Under the pieces are notes generated by a model, which saw only the letters and a list, made by a program, of their open reading frames with translations, searched no databases and was not told the origin of the DNA. A stretch of DNA of 64,000 nt. Origin: JADGRB01 sp036267635 (GTDB lineage Bacteria; Myxococcota_A; Polyangia; Fen-1088). The position numbers were made by a program, and so were the translations under genes. Position 1 is the stretch's first letter. The number at the start of each line of letters is the position of its first letter. The stretch lies in the NCBI GenBank assembly GCA_036267635.1, contig DATAVR010000070.1, positions 1 through 64,000 of the forward strand. The letters are read 5' to 3'. Positions 29,023 to 37,846 of the stretch are shown here, piece after piece.

Positions 29023-30432
29023 CTAGCGCCGGCGGCGGGCGAGCGTGATCGCGCCGGCCAGCAGCACGAGCCAGGACCAGGGCGCGGCCGCGCGGCCGGG
29101 CGCCAGATCGCAGTGGCCGCAGCCGCCGCCGCTCGACGTCGCTGCCGTGGAGGCGTCCTTGCTCCCGCCGGCGTCGTGGCCCGACGCCGCGGCGTCGGGG
29201 CCGGCCGGCACGGCGTCGTGGCCGGCGTCGATCGGGTCGGGCATCACCGCGGCCTGACAGATGTCCTCGGAGAAGAGCCCGGTGCCAGCGCGCGTGTTGC
29301 AGTCGGTCTGGCAGACGGCCATCACGCAGGTCTGGATCGCCTGGATGTCCTGGTCGAAGCGCATCAGCGGCTGCCAGGTCATCCCCTCGTCCACCGAGGT
29401 CTCGATCGCGTAAGTGTCGGCGGCGTTGTCGAGCGCGGCGTAGAGCTTCGTCCCGCGCGCCGACATCCCGCGGAAGGTGAAGGGGACCGCCGGCAGCGGC
29501 TGGAACGAGACCCCCAGGTCAACGGAGCGGTAGGCGACGTCGGTGGTCCCCACCACGCCGCCGGCGATCATGCTGCCGCTCGGCAGGCGCGCGTAGGCGG
29601 TGAAGACGCCGCCCGCGAAGGTGAGCGGCGAGCTGGCGGTGGCTCCGCCGTCGAGGCTGATGGACAGCGCCTCGCCCGCGCTGCCGCCGGTCCGCAGCAC
29701 CAGCTTCTGCGGGTTGGTCGGATCGACAGCCACCAGGCGGATGCTGTAGGTGCCCGCCAGGCTGGCGGAGAGATCGTGCAGCGTCCAGTTGGCGCCGCCG
29801 TTGGTGGTCACCGCGATCTTCGGCGTGTAGGCGGTGCCGCTGGTGAGCGTCAGGTAGACCGTCTGCGGATTCGAGCGGGAGATCTCGACGCCGGTGATGT
29901 GATCCCCGGCGGCCGCCGTGTAACGGACCTGGGCGAACGACGTCCCCGCGTTGGCCGACTCCATCACGCTGTAGGTGCTGGCGCCGCCGTCGACCGAGCT
30001 GGTGACCACCGCCAGCACGCGGTTCGGGTTGCTCGGATCGACGAACGCGTCCTGCGCGGCGGCGGCGGGGATTCCGGCGGCGGCGGTCCAGGTGCACGAG
30101 CTGTCGTCGGTGTAGATGAAGCCGCCCGGCGACACCGCGTAGATCCGATTGAGCGGCGCCGGGCCGACCTGATAGAGCGTCCCGAAGCTGTTGAGCGGCT
30201 GCTCGCAGGACCAGATCCAGGTCTGATCGTGGTCGAACGACATGACCAGGCCGAAGTTGGTGGCGAGCAGCGTCTCGTTGGGCAGCTGGTCGGGCGTCAG
30301 GATGCTGAGCGAGTCGGGGAAGGCGCCGTCCGCGCGGGCGTCGGCGGTGGCGAGGAGCGGCCCGACGACCGAGAGCAACAGCAAGCCAGGGAGGAGCGAC
30401 GCCCGGGAGCGGAGAGCCAACCGTACGCCCAT
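29023..30432 (-). CDS. Secreted BNR/VPS10-like beta-propeller with MYXO-CTERM-like tail
   Basis: ATG 30432 gives 469 residues with a clear signal peptide (SLLPGLLLLSVVGPLLATADARA). Asp-box-like repeats (TWTAAAGIP, YRSVDLGVSFQPL, IETSVDEGMTWQPL, VTTNGGANWTL) indicate an exo-sialidase/sortilin-type propeller. After a Ser/Asp/Ala linker the end reads GGGCGHC, then a hydrophobic helix and ARRRR, a MYXO-CTERM-like sorting signal that would anchor the protein at the cell surface. It lies 13 bases after the M11-like protease gene in the same operon. Confidence 0.83.
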   Translation of the reverse strand: MGVRLALRSRASLLPGLLLLSVVGPLLATADARADGAFPDSLSILTPDQLPNETLLATNFGLVMSFDHDQTWIWSCEQPLNSFGTLYQVGPAPLNRIYAVSPGGFIYTDDSSCTWTAAAGIPAAAAQDAFVDPSNPNRVLAVVTSSVDGGASTYSVMESANAGTSFAQVRYTAAAGDHITGVEISRSNPQTVYLTLTSGTAYTPKIAVTTNGGANWTLHDLSASLAGTYSIRLVAVDPTNPQKLVLRTGGSAGEALSISLDGGATASSPLTFAGGVFTAYARLPSGSMIAGGVVGTTDVAYRSVDLGVSFQPLPAVPFTFRGMSARGTKLYAALDNAADTYAIETSVDEGMTWQPLMRFDQDIQAIQTCVMAVCQTDCNTRAGTGLFSEDICQAAVMPDPIDAGHDAVPAGPDAAASGHDAGGSKDASTAATSSGGGCGHCDLAPGRAAAPWSWLVLLAGAITLARRRR

Positions 30433-30445
30433 GGTGTGGCGGCGA

Positions 30446-32458
30446 TCAGGCGCGCTTGCGGGGGCGCCGCACGAGCACCAGACCGAAGAGACCGCTGAGA
30501 GCCAACCAGAGCTGGTGGGACGAGCCCGCCGGGTGCGTCGGATCGAAGCTGCAGGAACAGCCGCCCGACAACTTCGTGTTCTCGTCCGAGGGGCTGCCGC
30601 CCGTCGTCGTGCCGCCGGTTCCGGTGGTGCTGGTTCCGGACCCGCCGGTGCCGGGCGCGCCGCCGGTGCTGGTGGCGCCGCCGCCCGCGCCGGTGGTTCC
30701 ACCGGCTCCGGTCACCGTGGTGCCGCCCGTTCCGGTCGTCGCGCCACCCGTCCCGGTGGTGCCGCCGGTGCCCGTGGTGCCACCCGTGCCCGTCGTGCCG
30801 CCGGTTCCCGTCACGACGGCGCCGCCGGTGCCGGTGGTGCCGCCTTTGCCGGTGGTGCCGCCCGTCCCCGTGGTGCCGCCGGTTCCGGTGGTGCCGCCGG
30901 TTCCGGTGGTGCCGCCGGCCCCCGTCGCGGCGCCCGTGCAGCTCGCCGGGCCGGGCGCCGTCAGCGCCGTGCCGTCGATGCAGGTCGGCGAGCCGGTGCC
31001 GCCGTTCGGGTAGCTGACCATCACGCTGGCGCCGGTGGCGCTGATCGAGGTGAGGGTGATCGTCGCGCCGCCGGTGGCCGGATCGGTGAAGCTCTGGCCC
31101 GCGGCGGTGAGGCCGGTGAACGCCGTCCCCGACGGGGTCGTGTTGAGCAGCTCAGTCCAGACGCTGTTCGTTTGGTTGGTGGTCGTCGTGCCGCCGCGGC
31201 CGGTGCCGGTGGTCGGGACGTGCACGTTGTCGCTGGCGTAGATGAAGACCGTCGGGGCGGTGAAGGTGACGGCCGAGCCGCCGCCGCCGCGGCCGGTGGT
31301 GGAGAAGGCGTCGAAGGTGCCGCCGGCCGTGCGCAGCTCGACATAGTAATTGTTGAGGCTCACGTTTTGCGTAGTCGCCTGTGGGTCGTTGACGGTCAAC
31401 GTCGCGGGGAAGGGGACCTGCAGGACCTGGATACCGCTGCCGCCCGAGCAGTTGTTCTCCAGCGGCAGGAGGTTGAAGGTGCCGTTCGCCGGGACCTTCA
31501 CGCCGTTGCAGCCGGTCAGCCAGTTCTCGTACCAGCGCTCGTAGGCGTTGAACTGCCGGCAGCCGCCACCCATCGTCGACATCGAGCTGCCGTACTCGGT
31601 GATGGTGCAGGAGGTGCCCGGCGTGGTGGAGAAGCTGCTGGTGCCGCACTTCATGGTGTTGGCGTGCATGAGGCCGAGGTTGTGCCCCGGCTCCTGCATC
31701 AGCACCACGCAGCTGAGCGAGCCGTTCATCCAGGTCCGTTTGGCCGGCTTCAACGCCGAGCCCTCTTCGCCGAGGCCGCCGAAGGTGCAGAGGCTGGTCT
31801 CGTTGAAGTAATAGATGAGGTGGTTGTACGTGGTGGTGGACGCGGCGGTGATCATCGGCTCGATCGCCTGGTACATCCCGGTGGTGTCGCAGGTGGTCAT
31901 CGAGAACGGATAGGGGCCGATCACGGCGCCGGTCACCTGATACTTCCCGTACGAGGACTCGTTGTAGTAGTCGGCGAAGGACTTGTCGGAGGGGGTGGTG
32001 CTGTTGAGGTAGGCGGTCCCCTGCGCGGCGGTGATGTTCACGCCGCTTCCCAGATCGACGAGCACCAGCGCGTAGCTGTCGGGGGACGGCGCCGCGTAGG
32101 TGGTCGGCTCCCCCTCGGCCGCGATGTCGAGCGCGGGGATTTCGTCGAGGCTGGCGACGTGCATGTTCGCGCCGACCATGTCGCCGACGATGCGCACCTG
32201 CGTTCCCGTCGCGGTGAACGGCGGCGCGTCGAAGTCGAGCCGGACCTCGCGTCCGCTCGCCGTGCGGACGGCATGCCACCACTCGGTGGTGCCGTCTTTA
32301 TTGTCCGCCACATAGGTGACGAACTCGCCGGTCAACGCGTGGGGATCGCCATCGGCGCTCCCTGCGTCGAACGAGTTGGGAGAGCAAGCAGGCACGAACG
32401 TCGCAAGAACCAGCGCGACGGCACCCGCACCCAGGCCTCGGCTCCAGGAGCGCACCAT
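30446..32458 (-). CDS. Secreted M11 (gametolysin)-like metallopeptidase with QExxH site, MYXO-CTERM-like tail
   Basis: ATG 32458 gives 670 residues; an in-frame TTG at 32494 is possible. The leader ends in FVPAC, a lipobox-like site. The metal motif reads QEPGHNLGLMH (Q255, E256, H259, H265) with a downstream STMGGGCRQFNAYERWYENW typical of M11 peptidases. The first zinc His is Gln, read from codon CAG. QExxH sites are known in the algal M11 enzyme Volvox VMP1, reported to prefer copper, so activity is possible. A long Gly/Thr repeat linker precedes GGCSC, a hydrophobic helix and RRPRKR, a MYXO-CTERM-like tail. A single start-proximal lipobox plus C-terminal anchor is unusual. Confidence 0.82.
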   Translation of the reverse strand: MVRSWSRGLGAGAVALVLATFVPACSPNSFDAGSADGDPHALTGEFVTYVADNKDGTTEWWHAVRTASGREVRLDFDAPPFTATGTQVRIVGDMVGANMHVASLDEIPALDIAAEGEPTTYAAPSPDSYALVLVDLGSGVNITAAQGTAYLNSTTPSDKSFADYYNESSYGKYQVTGAVIGPYPFSMTTCDTTGMYQAIEPMITAASTTTYNHLIYYFNETSLCTFGGLGEEGSALKPAKRTWMNGSLSCVVLMQEPGHNLGLMHANTMKCGTSSFSTTPGTSCTITEYGSSMSTMGGGCRQFNAYERWYENWLTGCNGVKVPANGTFNLLPLENNCSGGSGIQVLQVPFPATLTVNDPQATTQNVSLNNYYVELRTAGGTFDAFSTTGRGGGGSAVTFTAPTVFIYASDNVHVPTTGTGRGGTTTTNQTNSVWTELLNTTPSGTAFTGLTAAGQSFTDPATGGATITLTSISATGASVMVSYPNGGTGSPTCIDGTALTAPGPASCTGAATGAGGTTGTGGTTGTGGTTGTGGTTGKGGTTGTGGAVVTGTGGTTGTGGTTGTGGTTGTGGATTGTGGTTVTGAGGTTGAGGGATSTGGAPGTGGSGTSTTGTGGTTTGGSPSDENTKLSGGCSCSFDPTHPAGSSHQLWLALSGLFGLVLVRRPRKRA
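30601..30930. repeat. Gly/Thr-coding tandem repeats in the M11-like gene
   Basis: About 330 bases of imperfect 15-18-base units (core CCGGTGGTGCCGCC on the plus strand) encode GGTTGTGG-type repeats on the minus strand. They form the flexible linker between the protease domain and the C-terminal anchor and could vary in copy number. Confidence 0.8.
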
Positions 32459-32545
32459 ATGAGTAAGTGGCAAAACGAGGGGCTTGGGGCTCAAAAAATT
32501 CAGAATTCGTGATCAATCGGCGCAACCCACCAGAACTACAGGACA

Positions 32546-33865
32546 TCATCCGTCGCTGGCGGGCGGTTCCGCAGCCGGCAGAGGGACGGCATGCAGTCGC
32601 CTGACGCGCCGATCGCGCACGTCGAGCACCGTGAAGTGAAATCCCACGGTTGAGATTTCGTCCCCCGGGACCGGCAGCTCGGGGAGCTGCGTGATGATGA
32701 AGCCGCCGAGCGTCTCGACCTCGGGCGGAACCTTGGGGAAGACGAGGCCGAGATCGCGCGCGGCGACGTCGAGAGTGAGGCGGCCGTCGACATCGAAGCT
32801 GCCGTCGGCGTTGCGCCGAATAGGCGGGATCTCCTCGGCGTCCTGCTCGTCTTGAATTTCGCCGACCACCTCTTCGACGAGATCCTCCAGCGTCACGATG
32901 CCGGTGAAGGTGTGGCCCGATCCAAGGATGACCGCGATGTGGACGCGGCGGCGCTGGAACTCGCGCCGCAGCCATTCGAGCCGCGTGTCTTCCGAGGCGT
33001 AGATCGGTTCGCGCACCAGCTCCCGCATCCGGGCCGGCCGCTTGTCCGAGGCCAGCGCGCTCACGATGTCCTTCAGGTGGACGTAGCCGACCACGCGATC
33101 GGTCGCCGGCTCGACCAGCGGGTAGCGGGTGTACTGGTTGGCCACGGCGATCCGCAGGTTGTCCTCGAACGGCAGCCCCGCCTCCAGGGTCACCACGTCG
33201 CGCCGCAGGGTCATCACGTGGCGGGCCAGCCGGTGTGTGTAGTCGAACACGCGATCGATCAGGCGCCGTGCGCCGGGATCGAGGTGGACGTGCTGCAGGA
33301 CCAGGCGCAGCTCGTCGGGCGAGTGCACCATCTCCGCCTCCGAGGCCGGCGGCAGGCGCAGGATCTTGAGCACCAGCGCGGCCGCGCCCTTGAGCGTCCA
33401 GATGATCGGGAAGGTCAGCACGTAGAAGACGCGGAAGGGGACCACGGCCCACAGGGCAATCGGCTCGGTGAGCTGAATGGCCAGCGCCTTGGGGGCGAGC
33501 TCGCCGAGCACGGTGTGCAGGAAGGTGATGACGATGAGGCTCACCGTCGCGGCGAGCGTGTGCAGCGTGCGGTCGGAGGTGACGCCGTTGCGGAACAGCA
33601 CCGGGCGCAGCAGCGAGGCGAACGCCGGCTCGCCCAGCCAGCCGAGCGACAGCGACGCGAGCGTGATGCCGAGCTGGCTGGCCGAGAGATAGGCCGGGAG
33701 CTGCTGGGTGATGGTGAGCAAAAGCCGGGCGCGCCGGCGGCCTTCCCGCGCCAGCTGCTGCAGCCGCGTCGGGCGCATCTTGACGAAGGAGAATTCGGCC
33801 GCGACGAAGAAGGCGTTGGCCAGGACCATCACCGCCGTCAGGAGCAGCGCGAGACTCGGATGCAT
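32546..33865 (-). CDS. CNNM/CorC-type (HlyC) membrane protein
   Basis: 439 residues. A DUF21 transmembrane domain (three to four helices, about 1-190, starting with ALLLTAVMVLANAFFVAAEFSFVKMR) is followed by a CBS pair (about 205-330) and a CorC/HlyC C-terminal domain (about 345-425, GRLTLDVAARDLGL). The family includes putative Mg/Co efflux proteins related to MpfA/CNNM. The usual EFSFVK acidic/aromatic entry of DUF21 is present. Divergent from the GT-C-like gene at 33940 with a 74-base gap. Confidence 0.9.
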   Translation of the reverse strand: MHPSLALLLTAVMVLANAFFVAAEFSFVKMRPTRLQQLAREGRRRARLLLTITQQLPAYLSASQLGITLASLSLGWLGEPAFASLLRPVLFRNGVTSDRTLHTLAATVSLIVITFLHTVLGELAPKALAIQLTEPIALWAVVPFRVFYVLTFPIIWTLKGAAALVLKILRLPPASEAEMVHSPDELRLVLQHVHLDPGARRLIDRVFDYTHRLARHVMTLRRDVVTLEAGLPFEDNLRIAVANQYTRYPLVEPATDRVVGYVHLKDIVSALASDKRPARMRELVREPIYASEDTRLEWLRREFQRRRVHIAVILGSGHTFTGIVTLEDLVEEVVGEIQDEQDAEEIPPIRRNADGSFDVDGRLTLDVAARDLGLVFPKVPPEVETLGGFIITQLPELPVPGDEISTVGFHFTVLDVRDRRVRRLHAVPLPAAEPPASDG

Positions 33866-33939
33866 GGAGCCCCTGAGAATCGCATACCCCGCGCGCCCGA
33901 GGTAGGCGCCTCACCATTTAGTGGTAATGTCGCCGGGCT

Positions 33940-36312
33940 GTGATTTCTCGTAAATTAGGCTTGGGTTTGGCCTTCGCGATCGTCGCGCTGGCGTCGGGCA
34001 GGGTCGGCGCGCAAGCGCTGCAGTCGTCGGGCGACTGCACGGCGGAGAACCTCCTGTCGCGCAGGCTCCCCGTCAGCCACCAGGACGTGCGCGGGGATCT
34101 GCGCCTGCCGACCGACGACGCCGTCGCGCCCGAAGGCGCGCAATGGGACGCGCCGGTGGGGGTGATTCTGGAGACGCCGGCCGGCTCGCTCACCTACGAC
34201 CTCGGGTCGGTGCGGCCGGTTTCGGCGTTCCTGCTGCAGGCCGACGCCAACGACACCTACAAGATCTTCGGCGCCGAGGTGAACAAGCCGGAGGCGTTCA
34301 AGCTCCTCAACGAGATCGACAACGTCGTCGCCTCGCAGGGCCACGGATTCCGCACCCGGACGATCACCATCGCCGCGACGCCGGTCCGTTACCTCAAGGT
34401 TGGCGAGCCGATGGGCGACGGCGCCTATTCGATCGGCGAGTTTGCCGCCTACTGCCGGACGCCGGCGCCGTTCCCGCCCAAGCTGACCATCAGCAACGCA
34501 CCGCCGGCGATCGTCGTTCAGCCGGGGTTCTGGAAGTTCGCCTGGTGGGAGAACGACGCCAGCTCGAGGGTCGAGATGGCGCTGGCGCTGGCGGCGCTGG
34601 CGCTCGTCGGCTGGGGGCTCTGGCTGACCAGGCAGGGGCGCGAAGATTTCAAGCGCAGGCTGCGCGACCGGCTGCTGGTGGTGGTCGGCGTGCTGTCGTT
34701 CTGCGCTTACTGGAACTTCGGCAGCTTCCACTTCGGGAACTACGTCCATATGTGGGACACGTTCCACTACTACATCGGGTCGAAGTACTTCAAAGAGCTG
34801 TCGTACGATCGCCTCTACGAGTGCGTCGCCGTCGCCGACTCCGAGGAGACGGGGCTGAAACGCCGGGTCGAGCTGCGCAAGATCATGAACCTGCGCACCA
34901 ACATGATGGTCGGCACCGCCGACGTGTTGGCGCACCCCGAGCTCTGCAAGGGGCACTTCACCCCCGAGCGCTGGGGCGACTTCAAGCACGACGTCGCCTT
35001 CTTCCGCAACCACCACGACATCAAGCGCTGGGAGGAGGCGCAGACCGACCACGGCTACAACGGGTCGCCGGTCTGGAACATCGTCGGGACGACGCTGGCC
35101 AACCTGGCGCCGGCGAGCGAAGGCCAGATCAACTTCCTGACCCGGATCGATCCGCTGTTCATCTTCGGGCTGGTCTTCATGTCCTTGTGGGCCTTCGGCT
35201 GGCAAACCACCTGTGTCGCGCTGGCGGTGTTCGCCACCAACTTCCCCTCGCGCTTCTACTGGACGGGCGGCTCTTTTCTGCGCTGGGACTGGCTCTTCTA
35301 TTTCGTGGGCGGCATCTGCCTGGTGAAGAAGGAGCGGCCACTCCTGGGTGGGTTCTTCCTCGGCTACTCGACGCTGCTGCGCATCTTCCCGGTCTTCATT
35401 TTTTCGGGGCCGATCCTGGTGATCGTGCGTCAGCTCTGGGGGACACCGTCGCCGGATCGTCCCTGGTGGAAGCCGGAGCCGTGGCAGTCGCGGCAGGCGC
35501 TCGCTGCGCGGGTCGACCGCCGCTTCGTTTCGATCCTGGCGGGCGCCGCGCTGGCGGTCGCCATCCTGGTGCCGATCAGCCTCGTCACCAGCAACGGCAT
35601 CGCCGGCTACCGCGCGTTCAAGTTCAACACCGAGAAGCACAAGGAGACACCGCTCACCAACTACATGGGGCTCCGCACCGTCGTCGCCTACAGCCCATCG
35701 GAAGCGGGCCGTGTCATGAAGGACGATCGGCAGGAGGATCCCTGGGGGCCCTGGAAGCGGCAGAAGCTACAGACCTTCCACGACCGGCGGTTTCTCGACT
35801 ATCTGTTGATCGCGGGGTTCGTGGCGCTGCTCTACGTGGCGCTGCGCGACGCCGAGCCCTGGGTCGCCTGCTCGATGGGCGCGATGATGATCGCCGTCGG
35901 GGTCGAGCTGACCTGTTACTACTATTCGTTCCTGTTCGGGGTCGCGTTCCTCTACTCCAAGCGACGCGAGGCCGGCGCCATCCTGTTGGGAGCGACGGCG
36001 ATAACCGGCCTCATCGACTGGTCGCCGACGCGCTATCTCCCCGACGTGAAGCCCTGGGCGGGATTGAAGTGGTCGCAGTGGCTCGACGAGCAGTACATGG
36101 CGATGTCGATCTTCACCCTGGCCGCGTTCGTCTGGATCCTCTACCGGTTCGCTTATCTCCCCATGATCGCGGCAAGTCCGGCGGTGATGGAGGCCGCCGA
36201 CGACTTGGCCGAAGTTCCGTCGGCCAACACCAACCGGCGGAAGCCGTCGCGGCGGTCCGCCGCGGGCGGGGGCCGACGGCGCGGCGGACGATCGCGCGGG
36301 CGCGGGCGCTGA
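33940..36312 (+). CDS. Large membrane protein: N-terminal discoidin-like domain plus GT-C-like core
   Basis: 790 residues from GTG 33940. A signal peptide (LGLGLAFAIVALASGRVGA) leads to a beta-rich domain (about 25-190) with SLTYDLGSVRPVSAFLLQAD and VRYLKVGEP, resembling F5/8 type C (discoidin) sugar-binding domains. Then about ten membrane helices follow; the first long external loop has YVHMWDTFHYYIGSKYFKEL, an acidic loop placed as in GT-C glycosyltransferases. The C-terminus is strongly basic (RRKPSRRSAAGGGRRRGG). I infer a periplasm-facing glycosyltransferase; no family name can be fixed from sequence alone. Confidence 0.7.
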   Translation: MISRKLGLGLAFAIVALASGRVGAQALQSSGDCTAENLLSRRLPVSHQDVRGDLRLPTDDAVAPEGAQWDAPVGVILETPAGSLTYDLGSVRPVSAFLLQADANDTYKIFGAEVNKPEAFKLLNEIDNVVASQGHGFRTRTITIAATPVRYLKVGEPMGDGAYSIGEFAAYCRTPAPFPPKLTISNAPPAIVVQPGFWKFAWWENDASSRVEMALALAALALVGWGLWLTRQGREDFKRRLRDRLLVVVGVLSFCAYWNFGSFHFGNYVHMWDTFHYYIGSKYFKELSYDRLYECVAVADSEETGLKRRVELRKIMNLRTNMMVGTADVLAHPELCKGHFTPERWGDFKHDVAFFRNHHDIKRWEEAQTDHGYNGSPVWNIVGTTLANLAPASEGQINFLTRIDPLFIFGLVFMSLWAFGWQTTCVALAVFATNFPSRFYWTGGSFLRWDWLFYFVGGICLVKKERPLLGGFFLGYSTLLRIFPVFIFSGPILVIVRQLWGTPSPDRPWWKPEPWQSRQALAARVDRRFVSILAGAALAVAILVPISLVTSNGIAGYRAFKFNTEKHKETPLTNYMGLRTVVAYSPSEAGRVMKDDRQEDPWGPWKRQKLQTFHDRRFLDYLLIAGFVALLYVALRDAEPWVACSMGAMMIAVGVELTCYYYSFLFGVAFLYSKRREAGAILLGATAITGLIDWSPTRYLPDVKPWAGLKWSQWLDEQYMAMSIFTLAAFVWILYRFAYLPMIAASPAVMEAADDLAEVPSANTNRRKPSRRSAAGGGRRRGGRSRGRGR

Positions 36313-36348
36313 GGACATTCGGCGCGGAGCGCGCGCCGCTCAAATGAA

Positions 36349-36380
36349 AAAGGCCGCCGGCACGATGCCCGGCGGCCTTT
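36349..36380 (-). terminator. Intrinsic terminator of the histone-like gene
   Basis: A 12-bp stem (AAAGGCCGCCGG / CCGGCGGCCTTT) with an 8-base loop lies about 30 bases after the minus-strand stop and, read on that strand, runs into five T. It may also help end transcription from the gene at 33940. Confidence 0.8.
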
Positions 36381-36412
36381 GAGGCCAAGTTGGCGGTAGG
36401 GAGGCCCCTCTG

Positions 36413-36817
36413 CTAGCGGCGCTTCTTGCTCTTCCCTTTGGCTTTGGCGGCTTTCTTTTTGCCGGCCTTCTTGCTGCCTTTGACTGCCTTCTTGGCGCTC
36501 GTCTTGCCTTTGCCTTTGCCCTTCGCTTTGGCCTTGGCCGCGACCTTCTTGCCGCTCCTTTTGGCCTTGGCCTTGGTTGCCTTCTTCTTGCGCTTCTGCC
36601 CGCCGACGGCGCGCTTGGCGCGCGCCACGTCACCGTCACGGTCGACGAAGTAGATGTAGTTCGTATCGACTTCGAATCCGCCGTCGGCCACCTTCTCCGG
36701 GCGTCCCTTGGGCACGCCCGGCTGCTTTCGCTGAACCTTCCAGACCTCGCCGTCCTTCACGTAGTACATGAAGTCCTTCTCACGCTCGACACCCAGCTTT
36801 GCGACTTTCTCCGCCAT
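36413..36817 (-). CDS. Histone H1-like Lys/Ala-rich basic protein
   Basis: 134 residues. The first 72 form a small folded, mixed-charge segment (EKDFMYYVKDGEVWKVQ, TNYIYFVDRDGDVARAKRA); the rest is a disordered basic tail of repeated KK-A/K/T/G motifs (KKKATKAKAKRSGKK, KGKGKGKTSAKK), like the C-terminal domain of eukaryotic H1 and bacterial H1-like proteins. Probably binds DNA or RNA non-specifically. It has its own promoter at 36875-36902 and terminator, so it is a single-gene unit. An alternative is a ribosome- or nucleoid-associated basic tail without histone function. Confidence 0.85.
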   Translation of the reverse strand: MAEKVAKLGVEREKDFMYYVKDGEVWKVQRKQPGVPKGRPEKVADGGFEVDTNYIYFVDRDGDVARAKRAVGGQKRKKKATKAKAKRSGKKVAAKAKAKGKGKGKTSAKKAVKGSKKAGKKKAAKAKGKSKKRR

Positions 36818-36874
36818 CTCGGAGGCCCTCCGTCAGAAAGTTTGCGAAAAAATCAGCTGCAAAAGGTCACGTGC

Positions 36875-36902
36875 ATCGTATAGGGGGGCGCAGGGCTGTC
36901 AA
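36875..36902 (-). promoter_or_regulatory. Sigma-70-type promoter of the histone-like gene
   Basis: On the minus strand TTGACA (36902-36897) is followed after 16 bases by TACGAT (36880-36875). This predicts an untranslated leader of about 50 bases before ATG 36817. Confidence 0.6.
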
Positions 36903-36947
36903 GGGGGATTCCCGACGCCGACAGCGTGTCCGGTGCTTGTTTTCCGG

Positions 36948-37763
36948 CTATTTCGAGCCCACGCGTCGCGTCGTCTTCGCTTGCTGGTTGCGTGCCAGGT
37001 AGACGTGTTGCTCGCCGCGTTCGTCGGCGTCGTCGAGCGGCCGGCCGTCGAAACCACCCCAACTGGCAATGAGGGCGAGCCCGGCTCGGGCGAGCAGTGC
37101 TTCGATTTCGCGGGGTTGAACCAGACGGTGGCGCAGCGAGACCGACCGCGCGCGGGGGCGCGCCGACCGTGCGCTCTCGGCGACGGGCTGATAGCGAAAC
37201 GTCATCGCCAGGATTGAACCGTCGAGCACGTGGCGTTCGCTGTAGAGGGTTGCGCGGCCGCTGCGAGGATCACGAAAGCGGGTCGTTGCCGACGGACCGC
37301 GCTGTTCGAGAAACCGGCGGGTCGGGGCGAACGTGTCGAACGCCAGCCAGCCGCCGGGCACGAGCGCGGCGGCCGCCCCGCGAAAGAAGCGGAGCAGATC
37401 GCCGTCGGACTCGCAGTGCTGGATGGTGTGGAACGCGGCCACCGCGAACGAGAACCGGCGCGCGAAGGCCAACGTCCGCAGATCGCCGCGCACGAGCAGC
37501 GCGCGGCGGCGTGAGGCAGCGCCGAGCCGCGCCAGACGTTCGGCGGCGCGGGCCAACATCGCGGGCGCACGATCCAGACCGACGACGACGTGCCCGTCGC
37601 GCAGCAGCGGGAGCATGAGCCGTCCGGTGCCGCAGCCGAGGTCGAGCACCGGGCCGCCACGCTCCCCGGCCAGCGTCCGGTAAAAGCGGACGTCGTCGCG
37701 CCGTCGCCGGTACTCCCAGTCGTAGAGGAGGGCATCGTCGAACGGGCTGCGCACCGCCGTCAT
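36948..37763 (-). CDS. Class I SAM-dependent methyltransferase
   Basis: 271 residues. Motif I VLDLGCGTGRLMLPL (about 39-53), motif II VVGLDRAPAMLARA and the later FSFAVAAFHTIQHCESDGDL fit a Rossmann-fold methyltransferase of the Methyltransf_11/25 type. The C-terminal part holds the basic RPRARSVSLRHRLVQPREIE and then IASWGGFDGRPLDDADERGE, common in small-molecule methyltransferases. Substrate unknown. Divergent from queC with an 83-base gap; no sign of a shared pathway. Confidence 0.87.
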   Translation of the reverse strand: MTAVRSPFDDALLYDWEYRRRRDDVRFYRTLAGERGGPVLDLGCGTGRLMLPLLRDGHVVVGLDRAPAMLARAAERLARLGAASRRRALLVRGDLRTLAFARRFSFAVAAFHTIQHCESDGDLLRFFRGAAAALVPGGWLAFDTFAPTRRFLEQRGPSATTRFRDPRSGRATLYSERHVLDGSILAMTFRYQPVAESARSARPRARSVSLRHRLVQPREIEALLARAGLALIASWGGFDGRPLDDADERGEQHVYLARNQQAKTTRRVGSK

Positions 37764-37846
37764 TCTACGTGCTACCCGCCGCCTGCAACGAAAGACGCGA
37801 GGCCGCGCTTGACTCCGCCGCGTCGGGCGCGGGAATTTGGACGGCC

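Noticed and set aside
30242..32512. 756-codon plus-strand frame over the M11-like and propeller genes
   Set aside because: Composition is Ala/Gly/Arg-biased with no domain, while the minus strand has signal peptides and motifs.
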